A stretch of DNA of 64,000 nt from Ganoderma boninense (GCA_002900995.3 CM035309.1:1060389-1124388); one strand, 5' to 3'; counted from the first letter of the stretch, positions 1 to 12,300 are shown. A program made the numbers and translations. Notes: generated from the sequence alone by a model not told the origin.

Positions 1-1992
1 CCACTTGCCATCCTTCATCTTGCTCAGAAGCTCAGCACCCAGGGATTTGCTGACGCTGCCATGTGCACTAGCGGTTCCAGAACTTCCCTTCTCGAGCCCG
101 TGTGCGCTGTTCCGGAGTTCGTCCATGTCGAAACGCATCCGGTCAATGGTTTCCTTGAGCATCATGTTCTCCTGCTTCTGCTCATCAAGCTGGGTCTGCG
201 CCTGCTGTGCGATGGACAGCTCGGACTCGACAAAAGCGATACGCTCCTCATAGTTCACCTGCTCGCGCAGCCACTTCTGCACTTCGACCGAATGCAATTG
301 AGCGGCCTCTTGATGGTCTTTGATCTCCTGGTCACGACGGCGGAGCACATTGCGGTATCGTTCGGACTCGGCTGATTAATGAGATTAACGACACCATCCC
401 CATGGGTCATGTGGAAAGCATACCGCATTGCTCTTGATATTGCTTCTGCAGGCTTTGATACGACGAGCGGGCACTGTCCAAGCTCTTCTGGAGTTTCGCG
501 ATCTCGGACTCAAGCGCAGCAATCTGGGTCGTGTTTTGGCGCTGAGAGAGGTTGTATATTCAAAATCAAACCGAACCAGGCCATCACTCCTCAAAGCGGA
601 CGCACCTCTTTTGACCGGAGCTCCTTCTCTTCCCGCTTCGTTGCGCTCAACTCGCTTCGAGCCTCTTCAAGCCTGATCTGCATATCCTCCAGCTCCAGCT
701 CGTGTTCCGCGAGCCGGTTCTGCAGGGTCCGCTCGGCTTCCAGCAGCTTCCTCCCCAGATCCGTGTTCAGCCTCTGTAGCGCGTCCAGCCGCTGTTCTAT
801 GTCGAGCGACGCTGTCGAGGACGCGGCGGATCGGTCCATCACCAGCCCAAGCAGCTGGTCCTCGACTTCCGAATCCGAGTCCGAATCTTCGCTCTTCATA
901 GGCATGGGTAGTGAGGAGATCTGTTCGTGGAAGGATTGCTCGTCGTCGAACGAGTTGTCCGATGGGGGTGGGGACATAAGACCGGATTGTCGGGGGTCTA
1001 TGTCACGCTCTGGGGACGAGCCATAATGGTCAAGCGCGAAGCTGTCGAAGGACGCAAAGTGGCCTTGTGGTTGAGATTGGGCACGCGAATGTGGTCGGAC
1101 AGGCGTTGCGCCGAACGGTGGTGAGCTGATGGACTTCGCGAGAGGAGGGGAACTGAGTGTCGGGCTGGTCGGGTTTGAGGGTGCGCGCGAGCGGCTAGGT
1201 GTCCGCGAGTATGAGGATGGAGTTGAAGATACGGACTGAAAGCAAGGTCATGGTAAGGCATCCTCCATGCACGCAGTCGCTCAAACGCGGAACGGAACAT
1301 TGCCCGCTTCGCACGTTGGAATTAAAAATGACAGTGCGCACCTCGGAATCACTAAACGCGCGGTTGTGGCCTTGGCCCGCATCACTCTTTCGCCGGGATG
1401 GTGGGGGTCTCCGTGCCCAACTTGAAGGGGCGGTATTATTGTTCAAGGGCGTTGTCCGCTGTCTTCTCCCAGAGTCGAAGACGGATTCGCGGGGCGTTGC
1501 TGGGGGACCTCGCGAGGAGGAACGGTGGTATGTAGCGGTGGAGTCACGACTAGAGGAGCGAGAGTCGTAACCGTCATAGTCTCGTTCTTCCATGCGTCCG
1601 CGCTCGTCCGATTCATCTGAGTTGGCATTCGGTGGTGACGAATCTGAGCTGTGTGTCTTCATGGCAACAAACTGCATGAGGACTTGAGGGGTGACTTGGA
1701 GACCAGGGTTGCTGTCGAGGAGGGAGGTGAGTTGCTCCTCTTCGTCCCGCGTCATCAACTCGACCGCATTGTGGTTACGAGAGAATGTGCGAAGGACATC
1801 TACGAGGGCGTCTCCGGGGATGACGGGCTCGTCGGAGTCATTGAATGAGCAGAGCGGATGATCTTGGAATATTTCGTGTAGTTCTTGTTCGATGTCGGCG
1901 ATGGACTGGCGGTTTCTTCCAAATGTTTCGGACTGCTGGAACGCGTCAGTCGCGACACAACGCGTGGTTTACAATGAGCCTACCTCAGCCAT
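1..1992 (-). CDS. Uncharacterised coiled-coil protein (5' part, runs off left edge)
   Basis: Function not recognised. The start is a 9-base first exon (Met-Ala-Glu) at 1984-1992, followed by an intron of about 48 bases. The second exon encodes an acidic region (IADIEQELHEIFQDHPLCSF) and then Ser/Pro/Arg-rich low complexity down to about 1365. After another intron, about 1250-595 encodes more Ser/Pro-rich sequence, an acidic patch (SEDSDSDSEVEDQL) and then the start of a long heptad-type coiled coil. The coiled coil continues through short exons at about 530-430 (IAALESEIAKLQKSLDSARS) and 375-1 (EIKDHQEAAQLHSVEVQKWL). The 3' end lies outside the window. The reading frame is continuous across all introns I could place. 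A cytoskeletal or scaffold role is possible, but nothing in the sequence decides it. Confidence 0.75.
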
Positions 1993-3237
1993 GGTTGTAG
2001 CATATATTACAAAGAGATTGAGGGAGGAGTGGGGGTGGGGAGTGGAAAGTGGATGTGGTCGGTGGTTGTTGCAGGAACGGCCATGACCGCAAAGTTCCGA
2101 GCCCAATCATTGGGGATTACGTAATTAGCAGCCCCGTTTTGTCCAGCTCTGCTCTGCTCGTCGCTTGTCCAAACTTTGCGTCTGTTTGGCGACCATGTCT
2201 TGCACACAATTCGCTACAATTCGCTGTTTCACTCTCTCTCCGCCCGTCGCGTGGGACTATAGATCCTACATACACGACACAATTCGTCCAGCTTCAGGCT
2301 ATGGCGGACATGGCACGACACTCTGTCACGATTAAGACGAGAGACAGCAAGCTTTCTCGTGGCACTCATGTCAAATCCCTCAAATGGGCACTGTGCAGTG
2401 GGCCACAGTCCATAGATCTATGCAACATATCTGACTGCCCATGCATGCCGCCACTCTGACCCATTCGTCAGATGCAGGAATTTGCGGCCTAATCCGTGGT
2501 GCCAATTTACAAGGTGCGGGGCAGTACTGGCAGTGTGCTGTACATCTGTTGCCACGTCGCTTCGCTGACGTGCTGCCGCATTGTACAGAGTGAGCTTTGC
2601 GTAACGAAATATCGAGGAAGCGAGAACAACGGTGAAAAATCCCCTATGTCCCCGAATCTCCTGTAGTCCGCGCTCATTTCCTAGAGGGGTGCCTAGTTCT
2701 TGGCAAACAAGCTATGCATGGCTTCAGGAGCGGTCGCTGACGAAACTACCTGCGATTTCTCGACATCTCGGCCTAGCATGCCATTCATGGCCCTTCTCAA
2801 CAGTGATTTTCATCTCTCGTTCTCTTGCCAGGGAGTTTTGCCCTCAGAGACATTGGTGCTTAATGCATGCAATGTTTGTGTTTCGCCAAAAGGTCCATAA
2901 GGTCCCCATACTCGGTATCCCCAGTTTGTCTCTACAACGTGGCATACCACTGTCTTGTGGTCCCGAAGGACAGGCTGTCATGGAGATTCCTCGCAAGGTA
3001 AGGAGCGGATTTAAACTCGTCTCCTCTCACTGATATAACACGCTTGCTTCGTATAACAGTACACCCTCTCGCTAGGAATCCTCGTGCCGTTTACCCCTTA
3101 CACATGATGGCGACATGTCCCTCCGTTGCGGAAGCAAACCGCCCTGTCTCGACGTTGCCTGATTGACCGTTCGGGAGGGAACTATAAAGACCTTACCTGT
3201 TCGACGTCCCTCGCACTCCCCCATCTTGCATTCCGCC
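1993..3237. other. Intergenic region with sedolisin promoter
   Basis: About 1.2 kb between divergently transcribed genes. The ORFs present here are short, have no recognisable domain and overlap on both strands. A TATA-like element (CTATAAAG) at 3182-3189 sits about 50 bases upstream of the sedolisin start. I see nothing else I can support. Confidence 0.6.
3182..3189 (+). promoter_or_regulatory. TATA box of sedolisin A
   Basis: CTATAAAG about 50 bases before the ATG at 3238. The paralogous sedolisin at 46243 has TTATAAAG at a similar distance, which supports both as core promoter elements. Confidence 0.55.
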
Positions 3238-4199
3238 ATGAGGTTGTCAAGGTTCTCCCTCCATTTTGTCTCTGCGCTCGCCGTCGCTACTTCGGCGCTC
3301 GCCTCTCCATCCGTTCTCCACCCAGGTCACTCGGTCATTCCACCTGGCTGGTCGCTGCATCGACGGGCCGAGCTCAATGCGACGATCCCCTTGAAGATCG
3401 CTCTTAAGCAGTCTAACGTGGAGAATCTCGAGTCCTACCTTATGGACGTCGCGGACCCTGCGTCGCCCAACTACGGCAAGTATTGGACACGTCAGAAGGT
3501 CATCGAAGTCTTTCGCCCCTCGTCTGAGTCTGTCAACGTCGTGCACAGCTGGCTGGTCGATGACCACACGGCGTCGATCCCACGAAACTCAGGCTAGGGC
3601 ACGATGGTGGCGTGCTACATCTCGACGTTACGATCGCAGAGGCGGAGGACATCCTTGCGGCGGAGTACTACGTCTTCCGGCGCACTGATGGGACGGAGGA
3701 GATTGGAATCCACCAGCCGTACCACCTTCCCGAGCACGTCGCCAAGCACGTCGACCTAGTTTTCCCCACATTGCGCCTCGGCGGTGCTCCTCGTCCTAAC
3801 GGCCTTGCGCCGATGCCGATGCCGACTTCTGACAATGTGAGGCGCATACACACTGCGAACCTGAGAGGCACTACTTATCAAAGGTTTTTTCGTGGTCCCA
3901 GGGGACGGTCCTTATCAACCATGACACAAGCCAGTGCGACGCGGCGGTGACGCTCGAGTGTCTGCGCGAGCTGTACAACTTCAACTACACTCTCGTCTCT
4001 CGAGACAAGAACAGCATCGCTGTTGGTGAGTGATAGCATTTCGTCCCAGCCTGTGACCATTCTCACCCTCACCGTTGAATCCAGAGGAGTACGAAGGCCA
4101 ATCGTACAAAGGGAGTGACCTGGATTTATTCTTCCAAACGTTCAGCCCGAATCAGGTCGGCCGCCGGCCAACGCTCGTGAGCATCTCAGGTGGTGAGCA
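3238..4199 (+). CDS. Sedolisin (S53 tripeptidyl-peptidase-type) A, 5' part, cut by assembly gap
   Basis: Secreted acid serine-carboxyl protease, N-terminal half only. An N-terminal signal peptide (Ser/Ala-rich hydrophobic core ending near ALAS) is followed by the Pro-kumamolisin activation domain: PGWSLHRRAELN, SYLMDVADPASPNYGKYW, EVFRPSSESV, then LPEHVAKHVDLVFPTLRL. An intron at about 3835-3881 and a second at about 4025-4082 restore a frame encoding TLECLRELYNFNY and LDLFFQTFSPNQVG, the linker and the start of the catalytic domain. The last exon ends at GTGAG just before the N run, so the catalytic Glu/Asp/Ser region is missing. One base appears to be missing near 3561-3571, where the frame runs into a stop and resumes one base over (GVDPTKLRL). 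Closest visible relative: the complete sedolisin at 46243-48623. Confidence 0.85.
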
Positions 4200-4299
4200 N
4201 NNNNNNNNNNNNNNNNNNNNNNNNNNNNNNNNNNNNNNNNNNNNNNNNNNNNNNNNNNNNNNNNNNNNNNNNNNNNNNNNNNNNNNNNNNNNNNNNNNN
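4200..4299. other. Assembly gap (100 N)
   Basis: Exactly 100 N bases, the conventional placeholder for a gap of unknown size. It separates the 5' half of a sedolisin from the 3' end of an unrelated gene, so real sequence of unknown length is missing. Confidence 0.99.
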
Positions 4300-5021
4300 G
4301 CCATTCTACTTCGCGCACGTCCTGCCGGCGTTTGTCAACCCCGTGTACGTGCTCGCACTTCCCCAAGCACTCAATCCATCGCCGTTCCAGTCGCACTCGC
4401 CCTCGCCCGCGAGGGGCGTGACGCTCCGCGAGCCGGACCTCGAGCGCGAGGTGGACCTGCAGCTCGTGCGCGCGCCGTCGCGCGTGCCGAGCCCGCACTC
4501 GCCCGGGGGCTTCGCGGTCGTGCGCAAGTACGTGTGGCGCGCGCGTCTTCCCTTCGTCGGCCCGGGGAGCGGCACGGAGGCGGGGACGGAGCTCGGGCGG
4601 GGATGGTGCGGCGAATGGGTGCTCGAGGCCGAGGGGACGCCGGAGGGGAGGAAGAAGCTCGTCGACGCGCTTGGGGCCGCGGGGGGCGACGAACGTGTAT
4701 GGGCTGAGGAGGCGGGACCAGTGGGAGGTCGTGAGGGAGAAGAGCGGGGGCGGGCGGCTGTGGTTCAAGTGAGTGTTGTGTTTTGTTTTGTTTTAGAGCC
4801 TTCGCCGCCGCAGGTCATCTGTGCGGGGCTCTGTGCCGATGTGGCGTGCTTCCTTCGAGTGAGCCTGACTGACAGATGTTTGTCGTTTGCGCAGGATGCT
4901 TGCCCCGAACGTGGACGGATACATTGATACCCTCGTGCACCCGCCTGAGCCCGCTGATCGGATACCGGTGCCGCTGAATGTGAATGTGATGAGCCCGCAT
5001 GGTGCAAGGACACAGCAATAG
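4300..5021 (+). CDS. Uncharacterised protein, 3' end only (after gap)
   Basis: Not recognised. Coding from the gap edge reads [20 protein letters not shown], a Pro/Ser linker, then [15 protein letters not shown] and [20 protein letters not shown]. At a run of six G (4681-4686) the frame shifts by one base and continues as [20 protein letters not shown] and GGGRLWFK. An intron (about 4770-4893) joins this to a last exon [19 protein letters not shown] ending at TAG 5019-5021. Codon use is very GC-rich and the two frames abut exactly, so this looks like one real gene with a consensus error. It shares nothing with sedolisins, so the gap hides at least one gene boundary. Confidence 0.6.
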
Positions 5022-5764
5022 GACGGTTATTTGACCCCCGCTTGGTTGTTTTGCTTGGTTGTTCATGTTCAATCTACTAACCCTGACACTACTACATACT
5101 TAGAGGACTCGAACGCTTCACGCTCGATCTGCACATATCGTACTGTCATCTCCACCATCTAACTCTCATTCTAGCTATTTCGCATCGCCGCAAGCAGTTA
5201 CACTATCCTTCGATGCTTCTTTGCCACTGTCATTAATTCGGGCTGCAGGGCCTCATCTTCGTCCATCATCGGATACATTCATCCACCTCTGTACATGTAC
5301 ATAACTACACATCTGTCTTTGTCATTCCTGCTCCCGTCCTGCCTTACTCCATACCACCCTTTCCTCGTTTTGGCTGTACAGGGGAAATCTGCGCGGCCCT
5401 CCTCGTCATCCCAGATCATCTCTCGTCGAGCACAACGTAACCCCACCACTGTCCTTGTTTTCCTCCGCGTATGCTACGTCCCTTGGTGTATTGCTATGGG
5501 CCAATGTCACCACGTTGCGATTCAATCCAGCCACAATATTCTAGTAAGAACGGCTCGCCTCCGAAGCAGATTACTCGCACGCCGCCTCTTCCGTAGTTTA
5601 CTGTGCTTGAACTATGTATTGAAGACCTGCCGGTGCTTCGCACAATTGTCTATGTAGCTGTACATACGTACCACCCCGAGGAATGGCGGACCGGAAGTAT
5701 TGATACATTAGAAATTATCTCCTCCAATGACGATCGCTGCCTTTCTTGTTACATCCGTGATGGC
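5022..5764. other. Intergenic, convergent 3' ends
   Basis: AT-richer sequence between two convergent genes. The longest ORF (about 120 codons from 5295) has no recognisable features. I see nothing I can support here. Confidence 0.5.
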
Positions 5765-7219
5765 CTAGGTGAGGTGGGTGATGTCGGTGTTGACGAAGAA
5801 CTCGGCTTGGAAGCCGTCCTCTGGTGCGTGGATGAAGCCCGCCTTTAGGAGAACACTATAACACATAGGTTGATCTGTCAACCCGCTTCTGTTCAACAAT
5901 TCGAAGATAATTCGAAGAGATGCATACTCGACTGTCTCATTAATCACCTTGCGGGGAATCGCGGCGCAGTCCTCTGGGTAGCCGACCGTCTTGAGCCAAG
6001 CCTGTATGCGAGGTTTGCAGAGGTGAGAATGGATAGACTGTAGAGCATATGCGAGTTATGGAAACGCGCCTGGATGTCCTCCTCGGGATAAGCCGAATTT
6101 GTCCTTGATGAATTCGACGTTCGGGCCGGCACGCTTCTCCGGGGAGTTGAAGTCGCGGACGTATGTTGTGAGCGTGCTGAGGAATGGGCGAAGCGCGTCT
6201 GCAGGTGCCCGCTCAGGATGCGCAGCGATGAGCCACGACGGCCACGGTGTAGGCACGGACCCGATCTGAGCGCAAGCAATATTCCGGTGGTTAGCTAATC
6301 TCCTCGCCACAATGAGGGAGATAAATTATTGTCGTACGAAGCGGGCCTCGCCGGCGTCGACGAACGGCTTGGTCGTGAACCACTCCCACATGAACGCGCT
6401 TGTGGAGCCGTCGTTGACGGAGTCTATCAAGCCGCGGATGTCGTTGTTCACTTGGGGTGGCTGTGATTAGCTCAGTGTGTGTCACGCCGCAGATCGAGCG
6501 CGAACCTTTGAACTGCAGGCCATCCGTCGGCCAACCTTGTTGCAACGCCATGACATAGGCCATGGTCTGACTTCCGCTGAAGGTTCACGCGATGTGTCAG
6601 AATTAATTACTCTGCGCCGGAACGACGCTTGAACTTGAACATCGCTGCGTACCTGCCATAGCGCGAGATGCCTATGGTCGTTCCCTTCAGGTCTGGGATC
6701 GAGTTGTGCTGGGTGTCCTTTCCCGTGATAACAGCCCTAGAAAGGGATATATCTGCACAAGGTTCAGCGGCGATATGGAGCCGAGCACTTGCCAGTTGAG
6801 GGGCGTCGTGACGTAGCTCCCAACAAGCTTATATGCCTTAGAGCCCTTCGCAATCCCAGAAATGAGGGGGTCCGTGAGAGCACTGCGGGGACACAAGACC
6901 GCTTGGGGTTAAGGAGCGGACGGCGGGATGACGCGAGGGGAGTGCTACGCACATCGCCACATCGATCTCGTCCTTTTCAAGGCGGCCGATCAGCTGGCCT
7001 GTCCCGCCTGAATGGTATGGATGAGAGATAGTCTCCTGATAAATTCTCGAGGACTCACTTGGACATTCGACAAGCGTGAACGTCTTTCCGCCGTCGGCTT
7101 CGGCGAACTGAAGCAGAGGCGACGAAAAGTGCTCCCTGACTAAAATGGCTGCATCAGCAGCAATGCGAAGGTGAGTATTTTCACCAGTTATACCTACCAA
7201 AGCCAACTCTGAGCGGCAT
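5765..7219 (-). CDS. Ca3427-like periplasmic-binding-protein-fold protein
   Basis: A cytoplasmic fungal protein with the type-2 periplasmic binding fold, related to SsuA/THI5-like ABC substrate-binding proteins and to the Candida Ca3427 family; the ligand in fungi is unknown. The start MPLRVGF lies in a short exon at the 5' end, the usual start of this family. In order: FSSPLLQFAEADG; ECPSGTGQLIGRLEKDEIDV; then ALTDPLISGIAKGSKAYKLV and GSYVTTPLNW, the diagnostic core; GTTIGISRYGSGSQTMAYVM; LIDSVNDGSTSAFMWEWFTT; TPWPSWLIAAHPERAP; and the C-terminal helical part ending NTDITHLT with TAG at 5765-5767. At least seven exons. There is no signal peptide, unlike the bacterial binding proteins. One intron junction near 6780 could not be joined in frame and may hide a one-base error. 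Confidence 0.88.
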
Positions 7220-8314
7220 TGTGGGTCGATGGGTTGAAGAATTCGAAAGAGGCAGGTTCGATGGCCGGGTTGAGCTGAGGACGACGACAGATCTTATCTT
7301 ATCTTGCCGAAACGTACGCCAGCAGTCGCAGTCCTTCACAGTCCACGCCGCAGCCTTCCTTCGGACGACTTACCCCCGACCGCGACCATGTCAGCACCGT
7401 TCTTGACTCTATTTTCTGAATGGCCATGCCAGCATCGTCCTTGACTTCTATTTTCTAAAACCATACACTGGAGAGCGATCGGGAGCGTGTGGGCGCGCTG
7501 AGTCTAACTTACGACCAGGGGCTATCTTGGAAGTGGTGTCCGGCGAGGGATCGAGTCGGTGAGTCTAAGTAACGTAGGTCCTGTATTAGCTCGCGAAGGC
7601 GGCTTGTTTTAAAGACAATTTGGCTCACATATGTTTTCTTCAGGCATCTTAGGGCCAGTCTGTCTGACGTCCTTGCGCATCCGGAGCCCGGATTCTCATG
7701 ATAACCTCTTGGCGGCTTCAACGCCGCATCTTCCTGCGTGTGTTTGAGCACCTCCCGCCGCTCCGGCTGCTGGGATTCTCCGCTGCCAGCTCCTTCCTCG
7801 AGGCTGGAGCCACCGTCCGCCGTCCGTCCTCAGCCAGTCTGCTGCATGTACCCGGCTTACGTATGTGGCTGCGAGCGGGAATGTGGCACACAGAGTCCAG
7901 ATGCAACTGCAGCGGGGCACTGTCGCCGCTGGCCAGTGGCCGCCCCGTCGACTTGGCGCTGATCGTGCGCCGCCAGGCAAACGCGAAGACAATATTAATG
8001 GTGTAGCATGTTGGACCACCTCAGGGTACCGCCTTTGGGATCGCTGCCTGCCTGCCACCTTCCATTCAATCGCCGACCTCGTCGGCCCGTCCGCTGAGTC
8101 GCTGCCGATTTCCCTCCTGTTATATAGACGTCTCGTGCTGCGCAGGTCGTCTTATCCCCAAGTGACCGTCCAGCGCCCTGGCTAGGGGGTCGCCATTCAG
8201 TGCGCCATAACCTAACGATTCAGACTGCCATAATCCACCCACCGTGAGTGTCCTTCCGACCCCCTCTGCGGACCCCCTAACTGACCTGTAGCCAGGACTT
8301 CCACCACCCCCATC
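7220..8314. other. Intergenic, no supported gene
   Basis: About 1.1 kb. Overlapping ORFs of up to 120 codons on both strands at 7696-8058 show no domain, signal peptide or consistent splice pattern. A TATA-like element (TATATAGA) is at 8121-8128. Confidence 0.45.
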
Positions 8315-8545
8315 ATGCGGTCCTCAGCCTTCTCACTCCCTTTCGCAATTCTTTGCCTCGCCTTCCAACTATGCCTCGTCGCGAGCCACCCTCTATCGAA
8401 CCATCCAGTATATGGTTCCCCTCCTGTCAGCACTGCAGAGGTTCACGACCTCATCGACCGAGTCAACGGGCTGCCTTCCAGGAAGACCGACCTTCGCGTC
8501 CTACACCCGTGGGCGATCTACCATGGCAAGCCGATGCAAGCCTAG
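8315..8545 (+). CDS. Possible small secreted protein (76 aa)
   Basis: The ORF begins with a clear signal peptide: MRSSAF, a hydrophobic core LPFAILCLAFQLCLV, and a probable cleavage after VAS. The mature part is about 50 residues, with no cysteine and no recognised domain. A TATATAGA element lies about 190 bases upstream, with a possible 5' UTR intron between (donor-like GTGAGTGTCC near 8243, acceptor near 8290), consistent with a real transcript. The short length and lack of a recognisable family keep this tentative; further 3' exons are possible. Confidence 0.4.
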   Translation: MRSSAFSLPFAILCLAFQLCLVASHPLSNHPVYGSPPVSTAEVHDLIDRVNGLPSRKTDLRVLHPWAIYHGKPMQA

Positions 8546-9384
8546 CTCGTCTCAGCTCTATGCCGTGCGCCCAATGCGTGCGCAGGTGCGTGTTATGAAA
8601 CGCAGGATCGTCGCCAGCCCTGAACCCTGACTTGTGTCAATAGCACCCACTGGCACTCACTCCTGATGTGTCGCGCCGCCGGGCAGCACAGGAACTTGGA
8701 TATCGCACCATGCACTTCCCATCCTTACCTGTACCGATAGCCATTCAAGTAATATCAACTGATTAGATGCGCCGACGCTCCCGATGCGCGCACGTTTTGA
8801 TTAGGACGACGAATGCATGCACACAATCTACCCAAAGCAACTCGATCCATCAGGAGGCCTACGCGGGGGAGAAGCATGGATGGAACTTGGAGGAAGCTAA
8901 GAGAGAGCCCTGTGTTGGAGGCAAGAGAGAGCCTGGCCGCAACATCCGTCCTATATGTTATTGAATCCTTCGTGCGATCTGCGAATGTCCTTGAGCATTA
9001 CGTCGTAACCAACGAGGTCCCTAGGAAGTATAGTATGATATGGAAAGTGTCGCCTGACGATCGATGACGATGGCGAGATGCAAGGTACGTACGAGGGAGC
9101 GGGTTCCGAGCTAAGCAATATGATATGGATGTCTTAACGAGCGAGGATTCAGAGCCGAATCGTGGATGCATGTGGAGCAGATATGACGACGAGCGAGCGT
9201 GCGGAATCGAACCATGTGAGTGGAAACGAGCGAGTGTACTACTGACAGTAGGAAAGTGGTGAGAGGTGAGTCGTGCGCGCAGTCAGAGCACGCGTCAGAG
9301 CAAAACCGTATGTATGCATGATGAGGACGACAGGTAAAACTAGGCAGTCCGCGACGAATGTAACATATACGATGTGAATCCGAA
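8546..9384. other. Intergenic / 3' UTR, nothing recognised
   Basis: About 840 bases between the possible small secreted gene and the 3' end of the CAF120-like gene. ORFs are short and featureless; the right half is probably 3' UTR of the minus-strand gene. Confidence 0.5.
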
Positions 9385-12300
9385 TCACTGAGGAGCTGCA
9401 GAAGGACCCCCGCTCGGGGTCTGCCCGGAGACGTCGGTCGAGGCGGGACGCGTACCCGGACCAGCAGCACCAGAGGGCGCCGGCGATGCAGGCGCAGTTC
9501 CACCAGCACTCAATGACTGCTGCTTGCCCTGAGCTTGAGCTTGAGGATCCAATCCAGGGGACATTCGAGGGTCAAACTGCGAGGCACCGGTCATCTGCAT
9601 GCCCATACCGCCGCCGCCCATCATCGACATGCGCGGGTCGAAGCCCATACCGCCCATGCCGCCCATACCACCCATGCTGCCCATCCCGCTCATGCCAGTC
9701 GGGTTCATGCCCATGGGGTTCATGCCGCCCATCATGTTCATGCTCATCATCGACATGCGCGGGTCGAAGCCTCCCATGCCCATGGCGTTGCCGGTCATCA
9801 TCGGGTTCATCGGCTGCTGGGCGGGCCCGGGCTCGTTCCCGCCGATCTGCGAACCGGCGGTGGAGAACGCGTACATGGCCTGCTGGTACGCCTGCTGCGC
9901 GGCCTGCTGGGCAGCGAACAGTTGTTGAGGGTTTGCAGCGAAGCCAGGCATCATGCCGGGGTAACCCCATCCGCCAGTCATCATCGGGTTCATCCCCATC
10001 ATCATCGGATTCCCCATCATGGGGTTGAAGCCGCCCATCATGCCCTGCGCACCACCGTACATCCCGCCTTGCTGCATTTGCTCGAGCTGCTGCTTCTGGA
10101 AATCGTCCAGCTTCCGCTGGCGCTCCTCCGCAAGGCGCTTTTCGCGCTCGCGCTCAGTGAGGGCGGCGCCGAGGCCGCCTTCGCGCTTGCGTTCTCGTTC
10201 ATGGGCAGTGACGGCGCCGAGAAGACCGGTCTGGGGCGGCGGGGGCTTGAGGGGCACGTTGATGAGCGACGCGCCAGTTTCCCGTGCGAGCTCCTCCTGT
10301 TTCTTCGCCGAGCGATCCTGCTTGTCCTGCATACCCGCCGAGAGGAGGCCATGGGGTGTGAACGCCTTCGTCATCGTCGTCGCAGGGGCCTCCATCTGAA
10401 TGAAGGTCTCGCGTCCACCGTTTCCTGGCTCCACGTTCCGATCGGCGTCGAGGACCTGGCTCCAGATCGGGCGTGACATAGCCTGTTGTTGGAACTGCGG
10501 TGGCATCTGGGACGCTGGGCGCATCGCTGTGGGCTGCCCGAACTGTGGTGACGCGCCTCTGCTGCTGCCATCACCAGGGTAGAGGCTTCTGCGTCCGGGA
10601 TCGTTGTAGTTGTCTGGAGACGAAGCGGCGGGGAGCTGGCTGTGCGCCAAGGTACTCTTCTGTATACATTGCATACGAGCCGTCAGTCACATCAGGCTCG
10701 CCTCGACTCATCAATACATACCTTGGCCAGGTACCTGAGGCAAATTGCGTGGGTGACGAGGAGACGGGAACTGGCCGCTGTTGACATCGTGCATGGACCG
10801 GGCGGGCGAGGGGACACCAGGCTGGCCATAGGGACCACGGGTGGAGGAGGCTCCAGATGCAGAAGCATGGTCACTCACGCTGGCGCCCGCCCGCGGTGGG
10901 GGCTCAGTGTCCGAATCAACGTCCTCATCGTCCTCCTCTTCCTCTTCCTCCTCTTCGTCACTACTGTCTCCCCACGCGCCTGGATCCTTCGCCGCTACCC
11001 TATTCCTCCCGTTAGACTTGCCTGGACGGTGGGCAGCGGCCACCTGGGCAGCCTGTTGTGCCTGAGACTTTGCTTTGCGCTCGGCTGCCAGCCTCGTGGG
11101 GGCGAAGGACGATCTGGGTACCTCCGTGGCGACCGAACGCGTGTACGATGGGCTTGCAGGGGTCTCCACGACTTCAGGGACTGGTGGCGACGTCGTCCCC
11201 GATGCGGATGTCCTGGGAGGGGGAGGTGTTTGGGGAACAGGGGGAGGAGCAGGGCGATCCTCCTGTTCGAGGAATGACAGCGCAGCGAGGGCGTCCGCGT
11301 TGTGGTCCTCGTAGTTCTCTGGATGTAGCACGACCATCCTGTTCTTGTCTTCGGGGCCCGATGTCGTGGAGGTCGTCGTGGTCGTCGTGGAAGGAGTCGG
11401 AGACAGCGGTTGCACGGACGTGTTTTGAAGCAAGGCTGACGTTCGCGTAACTGGCGCAGCACGTGCGCCAGAAGGCCGGTTACGTAATGACCCGCTGGGC
11501 CTAGAAACCGCAGACGCGTCTGCGCGAATCGTGCTTCGCTCGGCTGCTCGCACAGGCGGTGGAGCCTTTGCAGGCACAGCCGGGGGTTGGGGACTTGCGG
11601 AGGGCGGTGGGCTCTTCTGCATACGAAGGGGTGAAGCCGCCGCCGCAATGCGTGGAGGCGGAGTGTATGGTTCAGACTCGGATTCGGAGTCTTCATCTTC
11701 TTCGTCCTCCTCCTCGTCGGCGGAAGGCAGTGGCGGAGGGGGCCCACGTCTGCTAATGGGGGTCACACCACTCTCTTCCTGGTGCATGTGCTGCATGTAG
11801 AACAGCGCTGCACCCGCATCGCCAAGAATATCATCGGTAAGGCTTGGCTTCTTCTGGTGCACGACCGTCGGTGGAGGTGATGATGAGATGGGCGAGTGCA
11901 ACGGTTGGGGACTCGGGACGGGGGGCACTGTGGGGGTAGCAATCGTGTTCAGCGAAGTGGGTATCGAAGTCTGGGATATAGATCGGTCGGGGACCATCCG
12001 AATAGAAGACGGCGTTTGGGGATAGTCGGGCATAGGAAGCACCTCCGATCGAGCAGGGGAAGCAAGAGACGTAGGGGAAGTCGCACGCAGAGGCGACGTA
12101 GCGCGAGGAGGCGAAAAAACATGTGAAGCAGCCGCGAACCTGGGAGGTGTCGAAGGTGTGGATGCCCGGGGCTCTGGTGAGGTAGCCTGTCTGGAGCTAT
12201 CCGGGGGAAAGCCGGGAGAGTTGGGATTGCTGCTGCTCGAACGGGAGTGAGCATATGCAATTTGAGACGGCCCTGGACTGAGCTTCGAATCCGGACGGGA

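Noticed and set aside
3238..4199. Sedolisin A as a pseudogene because of its internal stop at about 3596
   Set aside because: After one missing base the frame continues through two proper introns with conserved residues; a consensus error is more likely than decay.
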